Positions 36,698 through 45,754 of a DNA stretch of 64,000 bases are shown piece by piece. The stretch covers positions 1-64,000 of the forward strand of contig CALAMC010000101.1 of the NCBI GenBank assembly GCA_937925655.1, written 5' to 3'. Under the pieces are notes generated by a model that was not told the DNA's origin, made no database searches, and saw only the letters and a list, made by a program, of their open reading frames with translations. Numbering within the stretch: the stretch's first letter is position 1; each line of letters starts with the position of its first letter. Origin of the DNA: an uncultured candidate division Zixibacteria bacterium (lineage in GTDB: Bacteria > Zixibacteria > MSB-5A5 > GN15 > PGXB01). A program made the translations under genes and the position numbers.

Positions 36698-38059
36698 ATG
36701 AATGACAGCACCGAAAATCTGAAATTCTTCAAAGTGATTTTAAGCTCCATCGCCGATGGTGTCTTCACGGTGGATAGCAATCGTATCATTACCAGCTTCA
36801 ACCGGGCCGCGGAAAAAATCACCGGCATCCCGGCCGGTAAAGCAATCGGACGACCGTGCAGCGATATTTTCCACTCCGATATCTGTGAAAATTGCCTGTT
36901 GCAACAAACCCTTCAAACCGGCAACCAGTCCATCGACCGGCCCGTCAATATCATCACCGCCGGCGGCGAAAGAATCCCGATAAGCATTTCCACGGCCATC
37001 CTGCGTGACGACAGCGGCAAAGTTCTGGGGGCGGTCGAGACCTTTCGCGATCTTTCGGCGCTGGAGCAATTGCGCAAAGAGCTGACCAGCAAATATTCAC
37101 TCGAAGACATTATCTCCAAAAGCCCGGAAATTCATAAGTTGTTCGAAATTATGCCCGATATCGCCGAGTCCGAAAGCACCGTCCTGATTCAAGGGCCGTC
37201 GGGGTCCGGCAAAGAACTGTTTGCGCGGGCCATTCATAGTCTAAGTCCCCGTAAAAATATGCCGCACGTGGTCATCAATTGCGGAACCCTGCCGGCGCAG
37301 TTGTTCGAATCGGAGTTGTTTGGCTATGTCAAAGGAGCCTTCACCGACGCCAAACAGGACAAACGAGGTAAACTGGCCAACGCCGAGGGCGGGACGGTCT
37401 TTTTCGATGAAATCGGCGAACTACCCATATCCACACAGGTCAAACTGTTGCGATTGTTGCAGGAGCGCGAATACGAACCGCTCGGCTCGACCAAGCCCGT
37501 GAAAGTCGATATTCGGGTCGTGGCGGCCACCAATAAAGACCTGAAGCAATTGGTCGCTCAAGCCAAGTTTCGCGATGACTTGTACTTCCGGCTGGCGGTG
37601 GTTAAATTCGAACTGCCCCCTTTGACTAAACGGCGCGAAGATATTCCCTATCTGGTTGACAATTTCATAAAAAAATTCAATGCCCGTACCGGCAAAAGAA
37701 TAATGAGCGTGTCACCCGAGGTCATGCAGATTCTTATGCGCCATGATTTCCCCGGCAATATCCGTGAGCTGGAAAATATCATCGAATACGGTTTTGTCCT
37801 GTGCCGGGGAAGCATCATTCAAAAGGAGCATCTCCCCACCGAACTGGTTCAGACGACCATTGACACCGCTCCCGGTGAGCATCATCCCCTTACGCCCATC
37901 TCACAGGTAATGGATGAATACAATCTCCTGCTTACGGTTCTGGGACGCAACCGGGGCAACATTTCTAAAACGGCTTCAGAATTGGGGATTCACCGCACAA
38001 CCCTGTGGCGGAAACTAAAAAAATACAATATAGAAACCCCTAATATTTTTGAATCCTGA
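36698..38059 (+). CDS. PAS-AAA-Fis sigma-54-dependent transcriptional activator
   Basis: This 453-residue regulator has an N-terminal PAS domain (about 5-120) holding Cys54, Cys63 and Cys66 (C-x8-C-x2-C). The AAA+ domain has Walker A GPSGSGKELF, the sigma-54 contact loop as GAFTDA in place of GAFTGA, and Walker B GGTVFFDEIGE. A Fis-type helix-turn-helix ends the protein (ISKTASELGIHRTTLWRKLKKY). No receiver domain is present, so the signal is sensed directly by the PAS, perhaps through the cysteines. It lies immediately upstream of the redox-complex operon, separated by a region with repeated inverted sites and a -24/-12 promoter. Confidence 0.85.
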   Translation: MNDSTENLKFFKVILSSIADGVFTVDSNRIITSFNRAAEKITGIPAGKAIGRPCSDIFHSDICENCLLQQTLQTGNQSIDRPVNIITAGGERIPISISTAILRDDSGKVLGAVETFRDLSALEQLRKELTSKYSLEDIISKSPEIHKLFEIMPDIAESESTVLIQGPSGSGKELFARAIHSLSPRKNMPHVVINCGTLPAQLFESELFGYVKGAFTDAKQDKRGKLANAEGGTVFFDEIGELPISTQVKLLRLLQEREYEPLGSTKPVKVDIRVVAATNKDLKQLVAQAKFRDDLYFRLAVVKFELPPLTKRREDIPYLVDNFIKKFNARTGKRIMSVSPEVMQILMRHDFPGNIRELENIIEYGFVLCRGSIIQKEHLPTELVQTTIDTAPGEHHPLTPISQVMDEYNLLLTVLGRNRGNISKTASELGIHRTTLWRKLKKYNIETPNIFES

Positions 38060-38060
38060 T

Positions 38061-38220
38061 GTTGCATAATTAGTAAATGCAACATTATTTACGTTGCATA
38101 CTTTCTTATTGTTGCAATTATTGCAACGCAGTATAATCAATTTTATCGCATATCATTATATATAACAAATACTTATGTAAATTCTTGAAATGCGGCATGT
38201 TGCATGCTTAATGATGCAAC
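38061..38220 (+). promoter_or_regulatory. Activator sites (GTTGCAT/ATGCAAC) and sigma-54 promoter of the redox operon
   Basis: The intergenic DNA contains GTTGCAT at 38061 paired with ATGCAAC at 38077, a single GTTGCAT at 38093, the palindrome GTTGCAATTATTGCAAC at 38111-38127, and GTTGCAT at 38199 paired with ATGCAAC at 38214. A -24/-12 element fits GGCATGTTGCATGCT, with GG at 38194-38195 and GC at 38206-38207, exactly ten bases apart. Transcription would start near 38219, only a few bases before the ATG at 38224. Confidence 0.6.
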
Positions 38221-38223
38221 AAT

Positions 38224-38985
38224 ATGGGCCACAGAATACTTATACCTGACCTCAACGGCAACATCGCCCCTTGTTTCGAGGTAGCTTCCAAGTTCGTATT
38301 AATTGTTCTTGGTAATTGTAAGATTATATCCCGCAAACAAATAGCCTGTTCCGGGGAGGGTGGCTTTCGAAGAATTCGTCTTATTCGGCTTCATGATATT
38401 GACACCCTTATTTGCAACGGCATTGGTGTTTTTTACCGCGACCTGCTTTATACCATGCATATCGAATTAATATCCGATGTCAGCATGGAATTGGACGAAG
38501 CGCTTCAGGGGTATCTTGAGGGCTGGATTAGGCCGGACAGGTTTCGCCCTGTTATCAATGCCCGTACGCATAATGTCCCCTTAAGTGAACTGGTTAACTG
38601 GACAAAAACCGTATTTGAAAACCATGGATTTGCGGTTCGCCCCGGACCGGGGCAGGATTCATTTCTAATCGATCTGGTGGCGGAAATAGTCTGTCCGGAG
38701 TGCGGCAAACCCATCAAGGCGGCGATTTGCTGCGGGGCGCACACCTACCGCGTCGACCAGGAAATCCGCGAATTCCATTTCTGTGCCAAAAACGATTATA
38801 ACGCCCGGGTCTATGTCTGTCCGTGCAATGACACCGCCGCCGAACGTTGCCGGGAATACAATATCGACTATTTGAATTTCGATCCCGGACAAATAAGGAT
38901 GAAAGTGCATTCCGGTCGGGGGGTGCCGTTGCTGAACCGCCCCATTGCCGGTCATGAAAAACTGAACATGTTAACGGATATTTGA
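38224..38985 (+). CDS. NifX/dinitrogenase-cofactor-like protein with Cys-rich C-terminus
   Basis: This 253-residue protein starts with a DiNase FeMo-co (NifX/NifB/RNase H-like) fold: MGHRILIPDLNGNIAPCFEVASKF, then LIRLHDIDTLICNGI. Its C-terminal half is a separate Cys-rich part, with CPECGKP, ICCGAHTYRV, FHFCAKND, YVCPCND and RCREYN, likely to bind a metal or iron-sulfur cluster. The family usually carries metal clusters or acts near them. The ATG has no Shine-Dalgarno and lies within a few bases of the predicted sigma-54 transcription start, so the message may be leaderless. It is the first gene of the redox operon. Confidence 0.65.
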   Translation: MGHRILIPDLNGNIAPCFEVASKFVLIVLGNCKIISRKQIACSGEGGFRRIRLIRLHDIDTLICNGIGVFYRDLLYTMHIELISDVSMELDEALQGYLEGWIRPDRFRPVINARTHNVPLSELVNWTKTVFENHGFAVRPGPGQDSFLIDLVAEIVCPECGKPIKAAICCGAHTYRVDQEIREFHFCAKNDYNARVYVCPCNDTAAERCREYNIDYLNFDPGQIRMKVHSGRGVPLLNRPIAGHEKLNMLTDI

Positions 38986-39024
38986 TAAACAAGAAAAAAA
39001 TAAATGAGACACGACGGAGAATAA

Positions 39025-40488
39025 ATGAAAACACGACCGATCACGCCCGAAGAACGACAGCGGGCCTTCAAACCGACCAAAAAGCCGGAGGTGGTCGAAA
39101 AACAGAAGCTGGACGTGCGCTATCATGTCGAAGATTATGACGTCACCAACCGTCCACGCCGCTTTCTCGAAGCCTTCGCGGCCATACTGAAACATTCCAA
39201 TTACCAGATGGCTCTGGACCATTTCATCCGCATGAGCGCCAAATGCTCGCGTTGCGCCACTACCTGTCAGGTTTATCAGGCGACGGGTGACCCTAAAGAC
39301 ATCCCCTGCTACCGCTCCGAATTGCTTATGGGTGTCTATCGTCGCTACTTCACAATGGGCGGCGTCCTGCGCGGTCATATTGGTGACGACGATTATCTGA
39401 CCGATGATAAAATAATGGAGATGGCAGAGAGTTTCTGGAATTGTACCGCCTGCCGCCGCTGCTCGTTAGAGTGCCCGTCGGGAATTGACCACGGTTTGAT
39501 CACTCACTTGGGCCGTTATATTTTAAGCGAAATCGGCATTTCCCCGCGCGCTCTGGTGGTCAGTACCCGTGAACAGCTCGAAGGGGCTACCGGCAATACC
39601 TCGGCTATCCCGGTTCCGGCCTTGGCCGACACGCTGGAATTCCTTCAGGACGACATGCTCGAAGAAAAGGGCGTCGTCATTAAATTCCCGATAGACGTCG
39701 AAGGCGTCGAATATGCCTTTTTCCCCGCTGTCAGCGACTTTCTAATGGAAGCCGAGACACTCATGGGCGTCGCCGCAGTGTTTACCGCCACCGGTGATTC
39801 CTGGACCATCGGCACCGGCTATTACGACGGCATTAATTACGGGCTGTTTTACAGCGACCGGATTCTGGAGCGGGTGGTCAAAAAAATCGATGCCGAAACG
39901 CGACGCCTTAAAGCCAATAAAGTCCTGATTGGCGAATGCGGCCACGCCTCGCGGTCGGCCAAGTACTTTCTGCCTGCATACTGCGGCGGCAAAGACGCTT
40001 ACCCCGTCATTAATATCATGGAATATACCCATCGGGCCTGGAAAGAAGGACGCCTTAAATTCGATCCCGATGTCATTACCGAAAAGGTGTCCTACCACGA
40101 TCCCTGCAATATCGCCCGCCAGCGCTGGATTATCGATCAGCCGCGTGACCTGCTTAAAGCCATCTGCAGGAACTACATCGAGATGACGCCATCGGGCGAG
40201 GACAATATCTGCTGTGGCGGGGGCGGGGGCACGGTTTCCATCGACGAAATCCGGCCGTACCGCACAACCGTCGGCGGTAAACTCAAGGCCGATCAGATCC
40301 GCGAGGCGGGATGCAAAATACTGGTGGCCCCCTGCGCCAACTGCAAAAAGCAGTTGCGCGAGCTGGTCGAGGACCAGGGTATCGACTGCGAAGTGGTCGG
40401 TCTGCACGACCTGCTGTATAAAGCCATCATATTCGATGAATCGCTTAAAGTGAAATCACCGGATGAAAACAAAGAGGAGTCGCAATAA
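39025..40488 (+). CDS. HmcF/TmcB/HdrD-like iron-sulfur protein
   Basis: This 487-residue cytoplasmic protein has two ferredoxin-like cysteine clusters (CSRCATTC at residues 74-81, with a later Cys in DIPC, and CTACRRCSLECP) followed by two CCG domains: GECGHASRSAKY with SYHDPCNIAR and NICCGGGGG, then APCANCKKQL. The CCG domains hold a [4Fe-4S] site used for disulfide or thiol chemistry in HdrD, DsrK and HmcF. An RBS (GGAG) precedes the ATG. It is followed two bases later by a NarI-like gene, so it is the catalytic or electron-entry subunit of the complex. Confidence 0.85.
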   Translation: MKTRPITPEERQRAFKPTKKPEVVEKQKLDVRYHVEDYDVTNRPRRFLEAFAAILKHSNYQMALDHFIRMSAKCSRCATTCQVYQATGDPKDIPCYRSELLMGVYRRYFTMGGVLRGHIGDDDYLTDDKIMEMAESFWNCTACRRCSLECPSGIDHGLITHLGRYILSEIGISPRALVVSTREQLEGATGNTSAIPVPALADTLEFLQDDMLEEKGVVIKFPIDVEGVEYAFFPAVSDFLMEAETLMGVAAVFTATGDSWTIGTGYYDGINYGLFYSDRILERVVKKIDAETRRLKANKVLIGECGHASRSAKYFLPAYCGGKDAYPVINIMEYTHRAWKEGRLKFDPDVITEKVSYHDPCNIARQRWIIDQPRDLLKAICRNYIEMTPSGEDNICCGGGGGTVSIDEIRPYRTTVGGKLKADQIREAGCKILVAPCANCKKQLRELVEDQGIDCEVVGLHDLLYKAIIFDESLKVKSPDENKEESQ

Positions 40489-40490
40489 AA

Positions 40491-41195
40491 ATGGAGGCGT
40501 ATTTATCATTTGCCAAAGGGCCGCTGTTTCGCCTGTCGCTGGCGGTCCTGATACTCGGTTTGGCCCGAATTTTCCTTCTGGATATATTTGCGGCCTGGCA
40601 GGCCTGGCGCCGGGCAGGCGACAAAACCATCCCATGGAAACTAGTTATATCACGGGGACTGGAATGGCTGTTCCCGGTCAAGCGCATTTTTAACAACCGA
40701 CCGCTCTATTCCGTCTTTTCGATATTGTTTCATATCGGTCTGCTGGTCGTGCCGATATTTCTTTATGCTCACGTCCGCTTATGGGAAAACGCCCTCGGCT
40801 TTGGCTGGCCGACTCTGCCCTATGAAGTTGCCTACTGGCTGACCGTAAGCACCATTGTCTTCGCGGTCCTGCTTCTTCTGGGGCGCCTGTTAAGCCCCCG
40901 GTCAAGTTTCTTGAGCCGAAAGCAGGATTATCTCTGGCCGCTTTTGTTACTGGTGCCCTTCGTGACCGGATTTATCTGCGCCCATACCGCCGTTGCACCG
41001 GCTACCTATCAGTTTTTCATGCTGGTGCATATCCTTGCGGCCGAGCTGATATTCATTCTCATCCCGTTTTCCAAAATCGCTCATTGTGTTCTCATGCCGT
41101 TGTCGCAGATGATTTGCACTCTGGCCTGGAAATTTCCGCCGGAAACCGATGACGCCGTCTGCACCACGCTCAACAAGAAAGGAGCCCCGGTATGA
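40491..41195 (+). CDS. HmcE/TmcC/NarI-like membrane subunit
   Basis: This 234-residue membrane protein has five or six TM helices. Histidines in helices (SILFHIGLLVV, LVHILAAELIF, KIAHCVLMPL) are suited to b-haem ligation, as in NarI and DsrM. It probably passes electrons between quinone and the iron-sulfur protein encoded just upstream. Its stop overlaps the start of the next gene by four bases (ATGA). Confidence 0.8.
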   Translation: MEAYLSFAKGPLFRLSLAVLILGLARIFLLDIFAAWQAWRRAGDKTIPWKLVISRGLEWLFPVKRIFNNRPLYSVFSILFHIGLLVVPIFLYAHVRLWENALGFGWPTLPYEVAYWLTVSTIVFAVLLLLGRLLSPRSSFLSRKQDYLWPLLLLVPFVTGFICAHTAVAPATYQFFMLVHILAAELIFILIPFSKIAHCVLMPLSQMICTLAWKFPPETDDAVCTTLNKKGAPV

Positions 41196-41962
41196 GCAAA
41201 GCCATTCTGACCGATATCACCAAGTGCATCGGCTGTCTGGAATGCGTGGCCGCCTGCAAGGTGGCCAACGAACTGGGTCTCGACGAGCCCCATACCTGGC
41301 AGAAAAACGACGGCCTCTCGGCGGTCAACTGGACCTCCATCATTCAGACCCGGGAAGGCCGGTTCGTCCGCAAACAATGCCGTCACTGTCTTGAGCCGGC
41401 CTGTGCCTCCGCTTGCCCGGTTGGCGCCCTTCATACCACCGCAACCGGGGCGGTCATATATGACAGCGGCAAATGCCTCGGCTGTCGTTACTGCATGATG
41501 GCCTGTCCCTATGGTATTCCCCGCTATGACTGGGATTCCGCGGTTCCCTATATCAGAAAGTGCATTCTCTGTCACGAAAAAATAAAGGACGGGCAGCAAC
41601 CGGCCTGCACCTCCGTCTGCCCGACCGGGGCAACCATTTTCGGCGAACGCGACGAACTAATCGCCCTGGCCCATCAGCAGATCAAGGATAATCCCGGCAA
41701 ATACATCGACAAAGTCTGGGGTGAGCATGAAGTCGGCGGCACATCGGTGCTGTACCTGTCCGACGTTGACCTGGGCTTTTTGGCTTATCAACCCAATTTG
41801 GACAAAATCGGACTTCCGGCGACAACCAGCCTGGCGATGAAAGCCGTTCCGTTTGCGTTTGTGGGAATGGGGGCGGTCATGTATGGCATTAATTGGATGG
41901 TTCGCCGCCGCATGGAATTAGCCAGGCCCAAAGACGATCAGGAGGAATCATCCCATGGATAG
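41192..41962 (+). CDS. HmcB-like ferredoxin subunit with C-terminal membrane anchor
   Basis: This 256-residue protein carries four [4Fe-4S] cysteine groups: CIGCLECVAAC (Cys12, 15, 18, 22), CRHCLEPACASACP, CLGCRYCMMACP and CILCHEK with CTSVCP. It belongs to the HybA/DsrO/HmcB group of electron-transfer subunits. No Tat or Sec signal is present, but a hydrophobic helix (about 210-232, VPFAFVGMGAVMYG) anchors the C-terminus. The N-terminal domain would then lie in the cytoplasm unless it is exported with a partner. It overlaps the upstream gene by ATGA and the downstream gene by eight bases. Confidence 0.85.
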   Translation: MSKAILTDITKCIGCLECVAACKVANELGLDEPHTWQKNDGLSAVNWTSIIQTREGRFVRKQCRHCLEPACASACPVGALHTTATGAVIYDSGKCLGCRYCMMACPYGIPRYDWDSAVPYIRKCILCHEKIKDGQQPACTSVCPTGATIFGERDELIALAHQQIKDNPGKYIDKVWGEHEVGGTSVLYLSDVDLGFLAYQPNLDKIGLPATTSLAMKAVPFAFVGMGAVMYGINWMVRRRMELARPKDDQEESSHG

Positions 41963-43820
41963 AGTGCAAAAATTCAAAACCATCCTCTGGTCGATTGTCG
42001 GTCTGGCCACGGCCGTCGGAATTACCCGGTTCATCTTTGGCCTGGGAGTTACCACCAATCTAACGGACGCCACCCCATGGGGCTTGTGGATCGGTTTCGA
42101 CGTCATGGGTGGCGTCGCGCTGGCCGCGGGTGGCTTTGTCCTGACCGCCATCTTCTATATTTTCAAACGCGAAGAATTCAAACCACTGGTGCGCCCGGCC
42201 GTCCTGACCGCCTTTCTGGGCTATCTGGCCGTGGTCGGTGGTCTCATGTTTGACCTGGGCCTGCCCTGGAATATATGGCACATGATCATCTACTGGAATC
42301 CTCATTCACCGCTGTTCGAAGTCGGCTGGTGTGTCATGCTCTACACGACCGTCCTGCTTCTGGAATTCAGCCCCGTGCCTTTGGAGGAGTTCAGCCGTTA
42401 TGCAAAAATCCGCAATTTCCTGATGAAATTCCGCTTTCCGTTGGTCATGCTGGGCATAATGCTTTCGACTCTGCACCAGTCTTCGCTGGGATCGCTCTTT
42501 TTAATCATGCCGTATAAACTGCCGCCGCTATGGTACACCCCGATTCTCCCGGTGCAGTTTTTCATATCGGCCGTGGCGCTGGGACTCATGATGGTTTCTT
42601 TCGAAAGCCTCTTTTCGCACTGGCTGTACCGCCGTAAATCCGAGGGCCATCTGATCGAGAAACTCGGCAAAATTGCGATCTGGGTACTGGGCATTTACCT
42701 GATCGTGAAACTGGGCGATATAATCATCCGCGGCCAGTTCGGGCAGATTTTCGCCGGGACTCGCGAATCCAACCTGTTTATTATCGAGCTTCTGATATCC
42801 GCTATAATACCGTTGGCAATTCTGTTGACCCCCCAGCTCCGATCCCAGAGCAAATGGCAATGGATCAGTTCCTTCATGGTCGTCTTTGGCATGGTCTTCA
42901 ACCGCATCAATGTCGGCGGCCTGACCATGCTGTCCACGACCGGCGACAGCTATATTCCGTCGTGGACGGAAGTCTTCATCAGTCTGGGGGTGGTCTCGGC
43001 GGCGGCCCTGGCCTTTTTATTCGCCATCGAGAGATTTAACATCTGGGAAGCCAGACCGCGTGACCCGCAGGCCGATCCATATACCAAGCCGATATTCGAC
43101 GGCGTCTCGCATGTCTGGCTGGGAAATCCTTCGGTGGCCGCCCGGACACGGTACTCCCTGGCCTTTGTTGTTTTCTTTGCTATCGGCTTTGCTCTCATGC
43201 CCGGCGACAGAATTTACAGCCGCGGGGTCAATCAGGATGTCGCCCTGCCTGCCCGCGGCGGACAGGTGCTCTTCATCGACGGCAATCGCGACAACTATGG
43301 CGTCGCTTTCGACCATCAGGGGCATATCAACCGTAATAACGGTGACAGCTCTTGTGTTTTGTGTCACCACATGAATATGCCCAAAGATAAAAACAGCCGT
43401 TGTTCCGATTGTCACGACCGAATGTATCTGGCCAGCGATATTTTTGGGCACGATTGGCACGCTGCACCGAACGGGGCTAAAATCAAATGTAACAACTGCC
43501 ATCAACCCGGCATGCAACGCAACAAGGAATCGGCCAAGCAATGCCGGGATTGTCATCTCGACCTGGTTGTCCCCGGCTCGACGATTGCCTTTGAGCACAC
43601 AATGGCGCCTTCCTACGTTGATGCCATGCACATTGCCTGCGTTCAGTGTCATAAACGGATGCTCCCGGCTGTCGCCGACAAACCGATGCTGGATAAATGC
43701 GTAACCTGTCACCACCCCGTTCCGGAGGAAAGTATCACTTCCCTGCCGGACAGCCGCTGGCAACCGGCCCACGGCAATAGGGTGGTTCTGCCGGGCATCA
43801 TGATTGAGGAAGGAAAGTAA
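41955..43820 (+). CDS. NrfD/HmcC-like membrane protein fused to a six-haem cytochrome c domain
   Basis: This 621-residue protein begins with about nine or ten TM helices of the NrfD/HmcC/PsrC quinone-interacting type (residues 10-360: TPWGLWIGFDVMGG, LGLPWNIWHMIIYW, STLHQSSLGSLF). One more helix (400-416) is followed by a periplasmic domain with six CxxCH haem motifs, at Cys467, 483, 512, 530, 562 and 582, in the layout of class III cytochromes c. In Desulfovibrio hmc the NrfD and cytochrome are separate genes; here they are one chain. It is the last structural gene of the complex and overlaps the preceding gene. Confidence 0.88.
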   Translation: MDRVQKFKTILWSIVGLATAVGITRFIFGLGVTTNLTDATPWGLWIGFDVMGGVALAAGGFVLTAIFYIFKREEFKPLVRPAVLTAFLGYLAVVGGLMFDLGLPWNIWHMIIYWNPHSPLFEVGWCVMLYTTVLLLEFSPVPLEEFSRYAKIRNFLMKFRFPLVMLGIMLSTLHQSSLGSLFLIMPYKLPPLWYTPILPVQFFISAVALGLMMVSFESLFSHWLYRRKSEGHLIEKLGKIAIWVLGIYLIVKLGDIIIRGQFGQIFAGTRESNLFIIELLISAIIPLAILLTPQLRSQSKWQWISSFMVVFGMVFNRINVGGLTMLSTTGDSYIPSWTEVFISLGVVSAAALAFLFAIERFNIWEARPRDPQADPYTKPIFDGVSHVWLGNPSVAARTRYSLAFVVFFAIGFALMPGDRIYSRGVNQDVALPARGGQVLFIDGNRDNYGVAFDHQGHINRNNGDSSCVLCHHMNMPKDKNSRCSDCHDRMYLASDIFGHDWHAAPNGAKIKCNNCHQPGMQRNKESAKQCRDCHLDLVVPGSTIAFEHTMAPSYVDAMHIACVQCHKRMLPAVADKPMLDKCVTCHHPVPEESITSLPDSRWQPAHGNRVVLPGIMIEEGK

Positions 43821-43824
43821 ACGA

Positions 43825-44235
43825 ATGGGGAAAGCCCATAAAGTATTGATAATCGAGGATGAACCCGACGTCAGTCTTTATTTACAGACAATCCTCGAAA
43901 CCAATGGCTATCAGACGGCCGTATGCGAAGCCGCCGCTGACGGTATGACCCACGTTGCCCGCATCCGACCCGACCTGATCAGCCTGGATATCATGATGCC
44001 GCATGAAACCGGGATGTCGTTTTATTTGAAGCTGAAAAAGTCACGGGAATACAAACATATTCCGGTCATTGTCATCAGCGGCGCGGTCCAGCAGAAGGAA
44101 TTCTGTATCGAGGACTTTGCACCCGGCGAAACGGTTCCTCCCCCGGAAGCCTACCTGGAAAAACCGATTGACGTAGATTTGTTTCTGCTTACCGTAAATA
44201 AACTGATAAAGGCCGCATTGGCCGGAAAAAAATGA
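43825..44235 (+). CDS. Single-domain response regulator (Rrf1-like)
   Basis: This 136-residue receiver domain has the phosphorylatable Asp in LISLDIMMP and the Lys in YLEKPID. The start with GGAAGGAAAG upstream is chosen over a frame seven codons longer. There is no output domain. A charged insert (FAPGETVPPPEA) precedes the Lys, as in receiver proteins linked to Hmc-type operons in sulfate reducers. It begins four bases after the NrfD-cytochrome gene and is followed nine bases later by a histidine kinase. Confidence 0.85.
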   Translation: MGKAHKVLIIEDEPDVSLYLQTILETNGYQTAVCEAAADGMTHVARIRPDLISLDIMMPHETGMSFYLKLKKSREYKHIPVIVISGAVQQKEFCIEDFAPGETVPPPEAYLEKPIDVDLFLLTVNKLIKAALAGKK

Positions 44236-44244
44236 AGAAAAACC

Positions 44245-45726
44245 ATGGCGAAAAAGAAAGCCGACAAACAAATTTTTGACGCCGGTCGGATTCATTCGGA
44301 ATTTTTCGAAATGGTCCCGCACATGGTGGCTGTCGTCGATCGGGACTACAATATCGTTGCGGCCAATCGCAATTTCGAGGAGTTCTTTGGCCCCTGGCGA
44401 AATAAGAAGTGTTATGCCGTTTATAAAAAACAGGGTGGCCCCTGCGCCGACTGCCCCAGCTTCGAGATTTTTAAGGACGGCCGGCGACGCGTCATCGATT
44501 CGGTGGTAGTGGACAAAAACGGTCGACCGGCGCATAACGTGGTACGGGCGGTCCCGGTGTTTAATACGGGGAAGAAAGACGTTGGATATATCATAGAAAT
44601 GTCATCGCCCGTGACCGACACCAGCCGCCTGCAACAGGAGGTAAGCATCCTTTTTGACCGCGTCCCGTGCTACATCACCGTCATTGACAGCGATTATCGC
44701 ATCGTTCGGGCCAACGAGAAATTCCGCGAAAGTTTCGGAAATGTAATGGGGAGACATTGCTATGAAGTCTATAAACGCCGCAACAAAAAATGTCCCAACT
44801 GCCCGGCGTCAAAGACCTTCAAGGACGGCAAAATCCATGAGTCGGAGCAGTCGGGCATCGATAAAAAGGGTCAGGACATTAATTATATCGTCTCCACTTC
44901 TCCCCTTAAACGTGGCGGCGGAGATGTCGCACACGTCATCGAAATTTCGACCGATATCACCCGGCTGAAAGCGCTTGAAAAAGACATCATCGACGCCGAA
45001 CGCCTGGCGGCGGTCGGACAGACAGTGGCCGGACTGGCCCATAGCATTAAAAATATCTTGATGGGATTGGAAGGCGGCAAATATATGATCAGCCTCGGTC
45101 TCAAAAAGGACGACCGCGACCTGATCGACAAGGGCAGCGAGATGCTGGACCGCAATTTTAACAAGACCACGTCATTGGTCCGCGACTTTTTGAGCTTCTC
45201 CAAAGGTCGTCTGCCCCAGCTGGAAATGATCGATCCCAACCGGCTGGTCGTGGAAATTGTCGACCTGTACAAAGACATTGCCCGCCAGTCAGGAATTGAA
45301 CTCAAACAAGTGCTGTCACCGAAGGTTAAAAAAGCGCCGCTTGATCCCGACGCCATTCACACGTGCCTGACCAATCTCGTCTCCAATGCCATCGACGCCT
45401 GCCAAATGGCCAAACAAAAGGGCAATGAAGTTATCATAACGGTTCGTGATGACCGAAATACCCTGATATTCGAAGTCACCGATAACGGGGCGGGCATGGA
45501 TTATGATATCAAGAAAAAGATATTTACGACCTTTTTCACAACCAAGGGTGGCAAAGGAACCGGGCTGGGTCTTCTTACCAGTCGTAAACTGGTCCAAGAA
45601 CACGGCGGCCGAATCGTGGTAAAATCGCAAAAAAATAGGGGATCGCTTTTCAGATTAGAGTTTCCCCGACAGCGTTTGAATTATATATATAAAGAGGGCC
45701 GCAAAGGCGGCGATGAGGAAAAATAA
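44245..45726 (+). CDS. Two-PAS histidine kinase with cysteine triads
   Basis: This 493-residue soluble kinase has PAS domains at about 16-125 and 132-243. Each carries the same C-x10-C-x2-C triad: Cys56, 67, 70 and Cys172, 183, 186. The dimerisation His is His266 (AGLAHSIKN), and the ATPase domain shows N-box NLVSNAIDA, DNGAGM and GKGTGLGL. There is no TM segment, so sensing is cytoplasmic. The cysteines suggest redox, metal or iron-sulfur sensing. It lies between receiver genes and probably phosphorylates them. Confidence 0.85.
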   Translation: MAKKKADKQIFDAGRIHSEFFEMVPHMVAVVDRDYNIVAANRNFEEFFGPWRNKKCYAVYKKQGGPCADCPSFEIFKDGRRRVIDSVVVDKNGRPAHNVVRAVPVFNTGKKDVGYIIEMSSPVTDTSRLQQEVSILFDRVPCYITVIDSDYRIVRANEKFRESFGNVMGRHCYEVYKRRNKKCPNCPASKTFKDGKIHESEQSGIDKKGQDINYIVSTSPLKRGGGDVAHVIEISTDITRLKALEKDIIDAERLAAVGQTVAGLAHSIKNILMGLEGGKYMISLGLKKDDRDLIDKGSEMLDRNFNKTTSLVRDFLSFSKGRLPQLEMIDPNRLVVEIVDLYKDIARQSGIELKQVLSPKVKKAPLDPDAIHTCLTNLVSNAIDACQMAKQKGNEVIITVRDDRNTLIFEVTDNGAGMDYDIKKKIFTTFFTTKGGKGTGLGLLTSRKLVQEHGGRIVVKSQKNRGSLFRLEFPRQRLNYIYKEGRKGGDEEK

Positions 45727-45754
45727 CAACAGCCTTTAAATAATGGGATAACTT

